From Phycisphaerales bacterium (GTDB lineage Bacteria; Planctomycetota; Phycisphaerae; Phycisphaerales; UBA1924), in the NCBI GenBank assembly GCA_007693765.1, contig RECZ01000077.1:1-53682 (forward strand): 53,682 nt of DNA, written 5' to 3'. The translations under genes were made by a program, and so were the position numbers. This document shows positions 35,248 through 44,109 of this stretch, piece by piece (position 1 is the first letter of the stretch; each line of letters begins with the position of its first letter). The notes under the pieces were generated by a model. The model was not told the origin of the DNA and made no database searches. It worked only from the letters and a program-made list of their open reading frames with translations.

Positions 35248-36459
35248 TCACGCGCCGAGCGTCGCCAGCGCGACCGCCACGCGGCAGCCGCTCGCGTACT
35301 CGGGCAGGTGCACGTACTCCTTGACGGTGTGGATCTCGTACTGCCCGGCGCCGATGGTGACGGTGGGCACGCCCCGCGCCACGAGCCAGTTGGCGTCGAG
35401 GCCGCCGTTGGAGAACACGGTGCTCGGCGTGAGGCCCAATGACTCGACAGCGCGCTTGGCGTGCTTCACGATCGGGGCGTCGTCGGGGAGGTTGAACGAG
35501 GGGTACTGCTCGCGCCCGTGGAACTCGACCTCCGCGGTTCCGCCCTCGGTGTCCTTCACCTGCGCGGCGGCGCTGGACAGCGCGGCCTTGTACGCCTCGG
35601 TGATCCTGGCGGCGAACGCGGCGTCGGGGCTGCGCGTCTCGCCCTTGAGGTAGACGTAATCCGTCACGACGTTGGTGGCGTCGCCCGCGGGCTTGGCCTT
35701 TTTGCCGCCGAAGATCCCGACGTTGCTCGTGCCCCTGCCCTCTGGCTTGACGACCTTGCCGAACCAGCCGCCCTTGTGCGCCTCGGCGATGGCGATGGAG
35801 GCGACGAGCGTCGAGGAGATCCCCTTGTCGGGCGCGACGCCGGCGTGCGCCGCCTTGCCCCGGATGTGCGCCTCCCACGACTGCGCGCCCACGGCGCCGG
35901 TGATCAGCTCGTGCGCGAGTTTGCCGTCGACGTTGAAGCACATCGTGGCGCCCTTGAGGTCGGCGGGGTCGATCTGTTTGGACCCCTGCAGGCCGCACTC
36001 TTCGCGGATGGTGAAGAGCAACGTGATGGGCGGGTGGGGCAGCTTGTTCCTGTAGAGCGTCTCGACGAGGGTGACGAGCACGGCGCAGCCGGTGCGGTTG
36101 TCGCCGCCGAGCGCGGTGTTCCCCTCGGGGACGATGCGGTCGCCGTCGCGCTTGGGCTTCACGCCGGCGACCAGCGGAACGACGTCCATGTGCGTGGAGA
36201 ACATGATGCGGTCGCCGCCGTTGGTCCCGGGGAGGTCGGCGTAGAGGTTGCCGACCTGCGTGGGGTCGTCGATGCGCTCGTTGGCGGTGTCGTAGCGGAT
36301 GTTGGCCGCGGGCACGCCCAGGGCGATGAGGTCGTCGCGGATGGCCTCGGCGATGGCCTTCTCGTCGCCGCTCACGCCCTCGATGGCGAGGTAGCGCATG
36401 AGGCGGTCTTCGGCGGACTTCACATCGAGGGGGATCGTGTTCGCGGGCGCGGCGTGCAT
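35248..36459 (-). CDS. M20 peptidase, PepT-like aminopeptidase/hydrolase
   Basis: A 403-residue metallopeptidase. Zinc-ligand segments of M20 are seen: FSTHMDVVP (His-x-Asp), ALGGDNRTGCAVLV (bridging Asp), the catalytic IREECGLQGSK (Glu-Glu), and IHTVKEYVHLPE near the C-terminus. A dimerisation domain occupies about 200-310. The layout is closest to peptidase T / tripeptidases. Its gene follows an AbgT transporter after 74 bases; AbgT carries p-aminobenzoyl-glutamate, which M20 enzymes can cleave, so a dipeptide or pABA-glutamate hydrolase is plausible. The ATG at 36459 has GGAGAGAG before it. Confidence 0.88.
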   Translation of the reverse strand: MHAAPANTIPLDVKSAEDRLMRYLAIEGVSGDEKAIAEAIRDDLIALGVPAANIRYDTANERIDDPTQVGNLYADLPGTNGGDRIMFSTHMDVVPLVAGVKPKRDGDRIVPEGNTALGGDNRTGCAVLVTLVETLYRNKLPHPPITLLFTIREECGLQGSKQIDPADLKGATMCFNVDGKLAHELITGAVGAQSWEAHIRGKAAHAGVAPDKGISSTLVASIAIAEAHKGGWFGKVVKPEGRGTSNVGIFGGKKAKPAGDATNVVTDYVYLKGETRSPDAAFAARITEAYKAALSSAAAQVKDTEGGTAEVEFHGREQYPSFNLPDDAPIVKHAKRAVESLGLTPSTVFSNGGLDANWLVARGVPTVTIGAGQYEIHTVKEYVHLPEYASGCRVAVALATLGA

Positions 36460-36533
36460 GGTCTCTCTCCGGGTGCGGTTGATTTGGTTCGCGGCGGTGC
36501 GCGGCGAGCGGTTCGTGATCGCGTGGACGTTCG

Positions 36534-38159
36534 TTAGATGCCCCAGGGCAGGCCGAAGACCTGCCACACGACAAACAGGACCGTCCAGAGCGTGAGCAGC
36601 ACGAGAACGTAGGGCAGCATCAGCGCGACGACGGTGCCCACGCCGGCCTGCTTGTCGTACTTCTGGCAGAAGACGACGACGAGCGCGAAGTAGGCGTTGA
36701 GGGGCGTGATCATGTTGATGGGCGAGTCGGCCACGCGGTACGCCGCGAGCACGGCCTCGGGCTCGACGCCCAGGCGCATCAGCAGCGGCACGAAGATCGG
36801 CGCGAAGATCGCCCACTTGGCGATGGCGCCGGTGATGAGGAAGTCGAGCAGCACCACGACCAGGATGAAGCCAAGCAGCAGCCACACGGGCCCGATGCTG
36901 GCGCCGGTCAGGGCGTTGGACATCGAGACCGCGAGGATCGCCGCCATGTTGGAGTAGTTAAAGAAGGCGATGAACTGCGCGATGATGAACAGCAGGAAGA
37001 TGAGGCTGCCCAGCGTGGAGACGGCCTTCTCCATCGCCTTGATTACGTCGGAGAACTTCTTCATCGTGCCCGAACCGATGCCGTAGGCGAAGCCGGAGAC
37101 GAAGAACACCGTGGCGATGAAGGCGATGAGGCCGTTCATGAAGGGCGTGTTGCCGATGAGCGCGCCGGTGTCGGGGTCGCGCAGCGGGGCGCCGGCGGGG
37201 AGCGAGAGCAGGCCGAAGAAGATCAGCGTGCCCAGCAGGCCGACCGCGGCGAAGAGCAGGCCGCGCTTTTCTTCTGGCGACAGGGCGCCGCCGCTGTCCT
37301 CGGTGGGGCGCTCGCCCTCGAACTTGCCCAGACGCGGCTCGATCACGCGCTCGGTGATGACCGCGATCACCACCGTGAGCACCAGCACCGAGACGATGGA
37401 GAACCACAGGTTCGAGGCGAGGCCGATGGAGACGTCCGGATCCACCAGGTGGATCGCGTCGTTGGTGAACTCGACGAGCACCGCGTCCAGCGGCTTGATG
37501 AGCACGTTCACCGTGAACGCGCCGGCGACCGCGGCGAAACCGGCCGCGAGGCCCGCGAGCGGGTGCCGCCCGACGCTCAGGAACGCGGCGCCAGCCAGCG
37601 GGATCAGCACGAGGTAGCCCGCGTCGGCCGCGATGCTCGAGAGGATGCCCACGAAGACCATGATGTAGATCAGCAGTTTGGGCGGCGCGATGACCACGAG
37701 CTTGCGGATCATCGCCTTGATGAGGCCCGACTCCTCCGCCACGCCCACGCCCAGCATGGCGACGATGATCAGGCCCACCGCGGTGAAGGCCATGAAGTTG
37801 GGGATGAGCGAGGTGTACATGAACCGCAGGCCCTCGACCGAGAGCAGGCTGCGCGCCGTGGCGGTGCGCGTCTCCATCACCGTTTCGGCCTCGAGGATGG
37901 CCGCGTAGCCCGGGTAGGAACCCATGCCGTAGTGCATGGGGTCGGTGACGGGGTCCATCTGGGCTTCGCGCGTCTGGGGCACGATCACCTCGTACTCGAC
38001 GCTGACGCCCGTCCACGCCATCACCTGCGAAAACACGACCACGGCGCCGAGCAGCAGCAGGAAGATCACCGCCGGGTGCGGCACCTTGTTGCCGACCTTC
38101 TCGACGACGTCGAGGAACTTCTGCATGGCCGTCTTGCTGGCGTCTTGCGCGGTGTTCAC
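36534..38159 (-). CDS. AbgT family transporter
   Basis: A 541-residue membrane protein, the family's normal length, with eleven to thirteen hydrophobic segments. AbgT features include GNKVPHPAVIFLLLLGAVVV at the start, LVLIPLAGAAFLSVGRHPLA, and the conserved YRVADSPINMITPLNAYFAL in the C-terminal half. Members import p-aminobenzoyl-glutamate or export sulfonamides. It starts with GTG at 38159. It sits between an SLC13-type transporter (40 bases upstream) and the M20 peptidase, all in one direction. Confidence 0.92.
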   Translation of the reverse strand: MNTAQDASKTAMQKFLDVVEKVGNKVPHPAVIFLLLLGAVVVFSQVMAWTGVSVEYEVIVPQTREAQMDPVTDPMHYGMGSYPGYAAILEAETVMETRTATARSLLSVEGLRFMYTSLIPNFMAFTAVGLIIVAMLGVGVAEESGLIKAMIRKLVVIAPPKLLIYIMVFVGILSSIAADAGYLVLIPLAGAAFLSVGRHPLAGLAAGFAAVAGAFTVNVLIKPLDAVLVEFTNDAIHLVDPDVSIGLASNLWFSIVSVLVLTVVIAVITERVIEPRLGKFEGERPTEDSGGALSPEEKRGLLFAAVGLLGTLIFFGLLSLPAGAPLRDPDTGALIGNTPFMNGLIAFIATVFFVSGFAYGIGSGTMKKFSDVIKAMEKAVSTLGSLIFLLFIIAQFIAFFNYSNMAAILAVSMSNALTGASIGPVWLLLGFILVVVLLDFLITGAIAKWAIFAPIFVPLLMRLGVEPEAVLAAYRVADSPINMITPLNAYFALVVVFCQKYDKQAGVGTVVALMLPYVLVLLTLWTVLFVVWQVFGLPWGI

Positions 38160-38199
38160 GTTTGGCGTCCTGGGTGGAGGGGGAGGCGGTGCGCGCGCC

Positions 38200-40032
38200 T
38201 CAGAGCGGCAGCACGAGGGGGACGAGGATGACGCACACGATCATGGTGATGAGGGCGAAGGGCCCGCCGATGCGGACGAAGTCGCCGAACTTGTAGTTGC
38301 CCGGCGTGACCACGAGGGTGTTGACGGGCGAGGAGACGGGCGTGACGAACGCGGTGGACGCCGCGAGCGCGACGATCATGGCGAAGGGGTAGGGCGAGGC
38401 CTCCATCTGGTAGGCCACGCCGATCGCCACCGGCGCCAGCAGCACCGCGGTGGCGGTGTTGGACATGAACATGCTCAGCACCGCGGTGAGCAGGAAGATC
38501 GTGGCCAGCACCACGTGCGTGCCGGCGCCGCTGGTGAGGGCGTGCACGGCGTTGGCCGCGAGGTCCACGCCCCCGGTGCGTTGCAGCGCCAGGGAGAAGG
38601 GCAGCATGCCCACGATGAGCACGATGGTCTTCCAACTGATCGCGCGGTACCCGCTCTCGACGCCGATGCACCCCGTCGCGCCCATGAGCAGGCAACCGAT
38701 GAGCGCCGCCTGCACGTTGGGCACGATGCCGGTGACCATCAGCGCCACCGTGAGCGCCAGGGCGAAGAGCGCGTAGGGCGCCTTGCCCGGCGCGGGCAGC
38801 ACCTCGCGCACCTCGATGGGCATGCGGATCACAACGAGGCCCGCGTCGTCGACCTGGATGCGCTCGATCTGCTTCCACGGGCCGACCACCAGCAGCGTGT
38901 CGCCGATGCGCAGCGGCTCGCGCACGAGTTCCTTGCCCATCGCCTCGGCGCCGCGACGCATGCCGATGACCGTCAGCCCGGCGCGGCTGCGGAGCTGCGC
39001 CTCGACCACGGTCCTGCCCAACAGCTTCGAATCATCGGGCACGATCACCTGCGCCATGCCGATCTCCTGCGACCGGTCGTTGAAGTAGGCGCCGGCGAGG
39101 GGCATGGATTCGAGTGCGTACTTCTCCTGCACCGCCGCGACGCTGGGGCAGCGTTCGAGCAGGTCGATGAGCAGCACGTCGTCGGCCTGCAGCAGCGTCT
39201 GCTCGGTGGGCTGGATCATGGTGCGCCCGAAGCGGCGGGCGCGTTCGACCGCGAGGATGTTCACGCCGGCGCTGCCGCGCAGGTCGAGCTCGGCGATCGT
39301 CTTGCCCACGAGTGGCGAGCCGTGGGGGATGCGCAACCGGTGCTCGCGTTGGGCGAGGTCGAACTCCTCGATCCAGTTGTTGAGGCTGGGGGCGCGCACC
39401 GCGGGAGCGCCGTCCTGTTCCTTTGCGCCGGGCAGCCATCGGCGCACGAAGAGCATGTACGCGATGCCCAGCACGAGGATGGGCACGCCGAAGGGCGTGA
39501 TCGCGAAGAAGCTGAAGCCCTCGTGGCCCTGTCGCACGAGCTCGCTGCTGATGACGAGGTTGGGCGCGGTGGCGACGAGCGTCATCATGCCGCTGATGAG
39601 CGCCGCGAAACTGATGGGCATCATGATCTGCCCCGCCGCCGTGCCCGAGCTGAACGCGATGCGGAGCGCGACGGGGATGAAGATCGCGGTGACGGCGGTC
39701 GAACTCATGAGCGAGCCGAGGCCGCACACGCAGATCATCAGCAGCACGATCAGCCGGACCTGACTCTTCCCGGTCTTAGCGATGATGAGGTCGCCGACGC
39801 TGCGGGCCACGCCGGTGCGGACCAGGCCCTCGCCGATGATGAACAGGGCCGCGATGAGCACGATGTTGGAGTCGCTGAAGCCCGCCAGCGCCTCGCTCAT
39901 GGTGATGACGCCCGTGAAGGGCAGCGCGGTCATCATGAGCAGCGCCACCACGTCCATGCGCGGCTTGTTCAGGCCGAACATGACGACCGCGGCGAGGAGC
40001 AATACAAGAACAATGGCGAGTTCGGTGTTCAT
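38200..40032 (-). CDS. SLC13/DASS-type anion transporter with two TrkA-C domains
   Basis: A 610-residue transporter. The N-terminal membrane half has LNKPRMDVVALLMMTALPFTG-like sequence, with the motif SSTAVTAIFIPVALRIA; the C-terminal half repeats it (SMFMSNTATAVLLAPVAIGV). Between them, at about 200-390, are two soluble RCK_C/TrkA-C regions (for example HGSPLVGKTIAELDLRGSAG and DDSKLLGRTVVEAQLRSRAG), which bind ligands and gate transport. Substrates of relatives include dicarboxylates, sulfate and thiosulfate. The ATG at 40032 is the first start before the membrane region. Confidence 0.9.
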   Translation of the reverse strand: MNTELAIVLVLLLAAVVMFGLNKPRMDVVALLMMTALPFTGVITMSEALAGFSDSNIVLIAALFIIGEGLVRTGVARSVGDLIIAKTGKSQVRLIVLLMICVCGLGSLMSSTAVTAIFIPVALRIAFSSGTAAGQIMMPISFAALISGMMTLVATAPNLVISSELVRQGHEGFSFFAITPFGVPILVLGIAYMLFVRRWLPGAKEQDGAPAVRAPSLNNWIEEFDLAQREHRLRIPHGSPLVGKTIAELDLRGSAGVNILAVERARRFGRTMIQPTEQTLLQADDVLLIDLLERCPSVAAVQEKYALESMPLAGAYFNDRSQEIGMAQVIVPDDSKLLGRTVVEAQLRSRAGLTVIGMRRGAEAMGKELVREPLRIGDTLLVVGPWKQIERIQVDDAGLVVIRMPIEVREVLPAPGKAPYALFALALTVALMVTGIVPNVQAALIGCLLMGATGCIGVESGYRAISWKTIVLIVGMLPFSLALQRTGGVDLAANAVHALTSGAGTHVVLATIFLLTAVLSMFMSNTATAVLLAPVAIGVAYQMEASPYPFAMIVALAASTAFVTPVSSPVNTLVVTPGNYKFGDFVRIGGPFALITMIVCVILVPLVLPL

Positions 40033-40262
40033 GGGCGCCCAGACGTGACACGATCCAACGGACGCGGGGCTCGGATCACCCGGGCGCGGAGCATACCGGA
40101 ATCCGACCCCCCGGCACGAGACGAACGACCCGGAATGCTGCCAGACCCGAGACACGGGGCGGTTGTGGTGGTAGTGTGCCGCGCCGCCGGTGGCTGGGTT
40201 CGGGCGGATCGCCCGCCCGGATGCACACGCCGCGATTCTCGCACCGCGATCGAGTCCCCACC

Positions 40263-40853
40263 ATGCACCAACCAAACACCACGGCGAGCGACCACGCCGC
40301 CCCCGCGCTCATAAAGGTCCGAGCGGAGGACAGGTCGCTGCTCTTTGACGCCTACGACCCCGCGCCGCTCCGCGAGCGGAGGATCTCTGAAGAGGCGAAC
40401 GCCTTTGTCGCCCAGCGGGCGCGGAACGCGCCCAAGCAGGCCCCGCTCCGCGTCCGGGTGCTTCTGCCCAGCCACGACGCGGCGTGCTGCGATGACGTGC
40501 AAACTGCTTTCCAGCAGCACTTTGCGCGTTGCGAACAGGAGCAGCGGGTCATGATGCGCTCGCTCTTTCGCGAGGGCGCCGCGATGGCGATAGAAGGCAT
40601 CGCGGTGGCCTTGGTGCTGGTCACCGTGGCGCGCCTGCTCGCCGGGAGTTTCGAAAGCGTCATGGTGGAGAAGATCGCCAACGGGCTGTCCTTGATCGTC
40701 TGGGTCATCCTCTGGCGCCCGGCGGACATGCTGATTTACGACTGGGTGCCCATCCGCAAGGACCGCCGCCTGTACGCCCGCCTCGCCGCGGCGCCCGTCG
40801 ACTGCATTGTGGCCGAGGACGACAACGCCGGGAGCCACAACGGGTCGACGTGA
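40263..40853 (+). CDS. Small membrane protein of unknown function
   Basis: A 196-residue protein. The first 100 residues are soluble and charged (YDPAPLRERRISEEANAFVA and VRVLLPSHDAACCDDVQTAF). Two membrane helices follow at about 112-131 and 142-160 (IVWVILWRPADMLIYDWVPI), then a basic segment and an acidic tail. No family is recognised. A Cys-Cys pair sits in the soluble part. The ATG at 40263 is the first after the divergent gap from the transporter operon. Confidence 0.6.
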   Translation: MHQPNTTASDHAAPALIKVRAEDRSLLFDAYDPAPLRERRISEEANAFVAQRARNAPKQAPLRVRVLLPSHDAACCDDVQTAFQQHFARCEQEQRVMMRSLFREGAAMAIEGIAVALVLVTVARLLAGSFESVMVEKIANGLSLIVWVILWRPADMLIYDWVPIRKDRRLYARLAAAPVDCIVAEDDNAGSHNGST

Positions 40854-41047
40854 CGGCGTGACGGCGTGCCCGGATCAATAATCAGTAAATTTTTCCTTCA
40901 TCGACACTGATGATGGGGCGCGGGCCGTGGCGCTGCGTCAGATCCGAATAAAAATATTGCGTTTCAAGACCAAGACGCTCGCTTGCCGACCGCGGGCCGG
41001 TTATCGTGCGGGCTCCACCACGGCGCGAGCAGATGAAGGAGTTGTTG
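40854..41047. other. AT-rich interval before the porin gene
   Basis: About 100 bases (40876-40973) are much richer in A and T than the surrounding DNA, with runs such as AGTAAATTTTTCC and AATAAAAATATTG. This is a likely promoter region for the porin-to-patatin series, though no clear hexamer pair can be fixed. Confidence 0.5.
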
Positions 41048-42415
41048 ATGCCGCTACTCGGTGATGCGAGTGAGTTGGTTGGGATCTGCAGCGCACATGC
41101 GCGATGTCACACGACACTTTCACGTGTCGTGTTTAGCGCAGCCGCCGCGGGGCTGCTGTTCGGCGCGGGCGCCGGGGCGCAGACGACGCCCCCATCCGAC
41201 GAGAGCACGCCGCCGCGCCAGGGCGACGCCGAGCCCTATTCGCCAACGCCGCTCGGCAAGCTCAGCGCCGGCGAATCGCCCACGAGCACGCCCTCTGAGC
41301 TCGACGACATCTACACCCCCGCCGAGCCCACACTCGACGTGCCGCTCTTCGACAGCCCGCTCAACACGGTGCTGGAGTGGACGACGGCGCTGGAGCGCGA
41401 GACGGGGCTGCGGCTCGGCTTCGCGTACACCGCGATCTTCCAGCAGGCGAGCGGCGGCCCCAACCGTCGACGCGGCGCATCGGGCGATTTCGACATCATG
41501 GGCGCGTGGACACTGCTGGGGCGCGGCACGTCCGACACGGGCACGCTGGTCTTCTCCTTCGAGGACCGCCACCGCTTCGGCCCCATCCCCGCCTCGCAAC
41601 TGCGCAACGAACTCGGCACGCTCCACCCCCCCACCAACGGCTTCAACGACCGCGGCTGGGTGGTGCGCGACGTCTACTGGCTGCAGCGGCTGCTCGACGA
41701 CCGCGTGCGCTTCGCGCTGGGCCGCGGCGACGTGTCGGACTTCGTCGGCTCGCACGGCATGCAGAGCCTGAACAACTCGTTCAGCAACCGGGCGCTCTCG
41801 GCGAACACCACTGTGCCCTTCCCCGGCCACGGTATGGCGCTGGGCGTCTCGATCCGGCCGACGGACGAGTTCTACGCCAGCGTGGGCGGGATGAACGGCT
41901 ACGGCGACACCACGATCAACGACATGAAGTACCTCGACGAGGGCGACTTCTTCACCTTCGGCGAGTTCGGCTTCACGCCGCACATCGAGGGCCTGGGGCG
42001 GGGCCGCTACCGCGTGCTGCTGTGGCACATGGATGCACGCGAGGGGCGGGGCCTCGATCTGCCCAGCGACCGCGGGTTCTCGATCATCCTCGACCAGCAG
42101 ATCGGCGAGTCGCTGCAGGTCTTCGCCCGCTACGGCTACGCCGACGAGGCCGTGACGAACATCCGCAGCTCCTTCGAGACCGGTCTGGGCGTGCGCGGCC
42201 TGCTGGGCAGCCCGGACAACATGACCGGCGTCGCCTTCGCCTACACCGAGCGCAAGCGCGGACGCGGCGAGGAGAAGGTGCTCGAGTCGTTCCACCGCTG
42301 GCAGCTCACGCGGTTCACGCAGTTCTCGCTCGGCGTGCAGGGCATCTTCGACCCGATCAACAGCGACCAGGACGCGATCGCCGTGTTCACGTCGCGCCTC
42401 CGCGTCGCCTTCTAA
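41048..42415 (+). CDS. OprB-like outer-membrane porin
   Basis: A 455-residue outer-membrane protein. The signal (SRVVFSAAAAGLLFGAGAGA) ends at residue 41 or so, followed by a Pro/Ser-rich stretch. The beta-barrel part matches carbohydrate-selective porin OprB: LRLGFAYTAIFQQASGG, VYWLQRLLDDRVRFALGRGD, NNSFSNRALSANTTVPFPGH and RLRVAF at the C-terminus, ending in Phe as barrel proteins do. The ATG at 41048 is chosen because AAGGAG lies 6 bases upstream; an ATG at 41033 and a GTG at 41006 have no such site. A 9-bp hairpin (41109-41132) lies within the signal-peptide codons. Confidence 0.85.
   Translation: MPLLGDASELVGICSAHARCHTTLSRVVFSAAAAGLLFGAGAGAQTTPPSDESTPPRQGDAEPYSPTPLGKLSAGESPTSTPSELDDIYTPAEPTLDVPLFDSPLNTVLEWTTALERETGLRLGFAYTAIFQQASGGPNRRRGASGDFDIMGAWTLLGRGTSDTGTLVFSFEDRHRFGPIPASQLRNELGTLHPPTNGFNDRGWVVRDVYWLQRLLDDRVRFALGRGDVSDFVGSHGMQSLNNSFSNRALSANTTVPFPGHGMALGVSIRPTDEFYASVGGMNGYGDTTINDMKYLDEGDFFTFGEFGFTPHIEGLGRGRYRVLLWHMDAREGRGLDLPSDRGFSIILDQQIGESLQVFARYGYADEAVTNIRSSFETGLGVRGLLGSPDNMTGVAFAYTERKRGRGEEKVLESFHRWQLTRFTQFSLGVQGIFDPINSDQDAIAVFTSRLRVAF
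41109..41132 (+). promoter_or_regulatory. Hairpin within the porin signal-peptide codons
   Basis: ACACGACAC (41109-41117) and GTGTCGTGT (41124-41132) form a perfect 9-bp stem with loop TTTCAC, about 60 bases into the coding sequence. It could affect early translation; function is not shown. Confidence 0.45.
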
Positions 42416-42430
42416 TCTCAAAGGACCACG

Positions 42431-44107
42431 ATGACGACCCCCACCGCGCCCTCGGCGCACCCCGGCGGCGAGCAGCGCGACTCCTGGGTCCCGATGATCG
42501 TCATCGGCATGGCCCAGGCGCTCATGTCGTTCAACGTCGCCGCAATCCCCGTCTCGATGGCGGGCATGGTCAAAAGCTTCGACACCCCCCCCACCACCGT
42601 GGGCACCGCGATCGTGATGTACTCGCTGGGCGTCTCGGGCTTCGTGATGCTCGGCGCCAAGCTGGGCCAGCGCTACGGCGCCAAGCGGGTCTTCCAGATC
42701 GTCGTGGCGATCTTCGGCGCCGCGGTCGCGGTCGTCGCGCTCAGCCCGACCGCCATGATCATGGTCGCGGCGCAAGCGGCGTGCGGCCTCGCGGCGGCGG
42801 CGCTGGTGCCATCGCTCGTCGCCCTCATCGCCAACCACTACCACGGCAAGCAACAGGCCGAGGCGGTGGGATGGCTGGGCTCGGCCCGCGCCATCGCGGG
42901 CGTGCTGGCGTTCCTGATCGTCGGCTCCGTCGCGACGTTCATCAGTTGGCGCCTCGCCTTCGGCCTGCTGGTGCTGCACTGCGTGGCCATCCTGGCGCTG
43001 AGCATGAAGCTCAAGGCCTCCGAGGCGCGGCTCGACCTCAAGATCGACGTCGTCGGCGTAGTCCTCGCGGCGGTGGGCATCATCCTCGTGACCTTCGGCT
43101 TCAACAACGTGCGCGTCTGGGGGCTGGGGCTGGCCAGCCCCCAAGCGCCATTCGACGTAGCGGGCATCTCGCCGGCGCCGATCATGATCTTCGCCGGCGC
43201 GCTCGTCGTTGTGGGGTTCTTCAAGTGGTCGCGCCGACGCGCCGCCAACGGGCTGCCCCCGCTGCTGGCGCTGGAGGTGGTGAACTCGCACCGCGAGTGG
43301 GCGGCGGTGATCGCGCTCTTCCTCATCGTGTCGATGGAGGCGGCGATCAACTTCACCGTGCCGTTGTACATCCAGATCGTGCAAGGGCGTTCGGCGTTCC
43401 AGACGTCGATCGCGATGATGCCCTTCCTCATCACGGTGTTCTTCACCGCGATCCTGATCGTGAAGCTCTACGCCCGCTTCACACCGCGACGCATCGCGCG
43501 GGCCGGGTTCTCGCTGGTGTTCGTGGGCACGCTGTGGCTGGCCTTCGTGGTGACGAACGACTGGAGCACCTTCCCGGTGATGATCGGCCTGGTCGTGGTG
43601 GGCCTCGGGCAGGGCGCGCTGGTCACCCTGCTCTTCAACGTGCTGGTGACCGCGGCGCCCAAGGAGGCGGCGGGCGACGTCGGCTCGCTGCGCGGCGTGA
43701 CGCAGAACCTCGCCGCGGCGGTGGGCACGGCGATGGCCGGCGCGCTGCTGGTGGGCGTGCTGACCGCGGTGGTGCTGGGCAACATATCGCGCAGCTACGT
43801 GCTGACTCCGGAACTGCTGGCGCAGATCAACCTCGACAGCGTCAACTTCGTCAGCAACGACCGCCTGCACGCCGTGCTCTCCGCGACGGACGCCACGCCC
43901 GAACAGGTGGACGAGGCCGTGGCCCTGAACGCCGACGCCCGCCTGCGGGCGCTGAAGCTGGGCTTCTTCACCATGGCGGCGCTCTCGCTGCTGGCGATGA
44001 TCCCCGCCGGCTGGCTGCCGAACTATCGTCCCGGTGAGATCCCCCACGACCCCCACCCCGACGAAGACCCCGCGCACCTGCGCGAGCTGGCGAAAGTGGA
44101 GGCCTGA
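42431..44107 (+). CDS. MFS transporter (14-helix type)
   Basis: A 558-residue major facilitator protein with about fourteen hydrophobic segments. Features: MAQALMSFNVAAIPVSMAGM in helix 1, SGFVMLGAKLGQRYGAKRVF (the loop 2-3 G-x-x-x-D/R-like motif), WLGSARAIAGVLAFLIVG and ISWRLAFGLLVLH. The DHA2-like 14-helix layout usually means drug or small-molecule export, but the setting beside amidases leaves an amino-acid or amide role open. The ATG has AAAGGA 6 bases upstream. The asparaginase starts two bases after its stop. Confidence 0.88.
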   Translation: MTTPTAPSAHPGGEQRDSWVPMIVIGMAQALMSFNVAAIPVSMAGMVKSFDTPPTTVGTAIVMYSLGVSGFVMLGAKLGQRYGAKRVFQIVVAIFGAAVAVVALSPTAMIMVAAQAACGLAAAALVPSLVALIANHYHGKQQAEAVGWLGSARAIAGVLAFLIVGSVATFISWRLAFGLLVLHCVAILALSMKLKASEARLDLKIDVVGVVLAAVGIILVTFGFNNVRVWGLGLASPQAPFDVAGISPAPIMIFAGALVVVGFFKWSRRRAANGLPPLLALEVVNSHREWAAVIALFLIVSMEAAINFTVPLYIQIVQGRSAFQTSIAMMPFLITVFFTAILIVKLYARFTPRRIARAGFSLVFVGTLWLAFVVTNDWSTFPVMIGLVVVGLGQGALVTLLFNVLVTAAPKEAAGDVGSLRGVTQNLAAAVGTAMAGALLVGVLTAVVLGNISRSYVLTPELLAQINLDSVNFVSNDRLHAVLSATDATPEQVDEAVALNADARLRALKLGFFTMAALSLLAMIPAGWLPNYRPGEIPHDPHPDEDPAHLRELAKVEA

Positions 44108-44109
44108 CG

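Noticed and set aside
41118-41129. TTTCACGTGTCG as a second parS site
   Set aside because: Only the left half matches; the right half diverges, and the bases are explained by the porin hairpin.
41120-44077. A 985-codon minus-strand open frame across the porin and MFS genes
   Set aside because: Opposite two well supported genes, and composition is typical of antisense frames.
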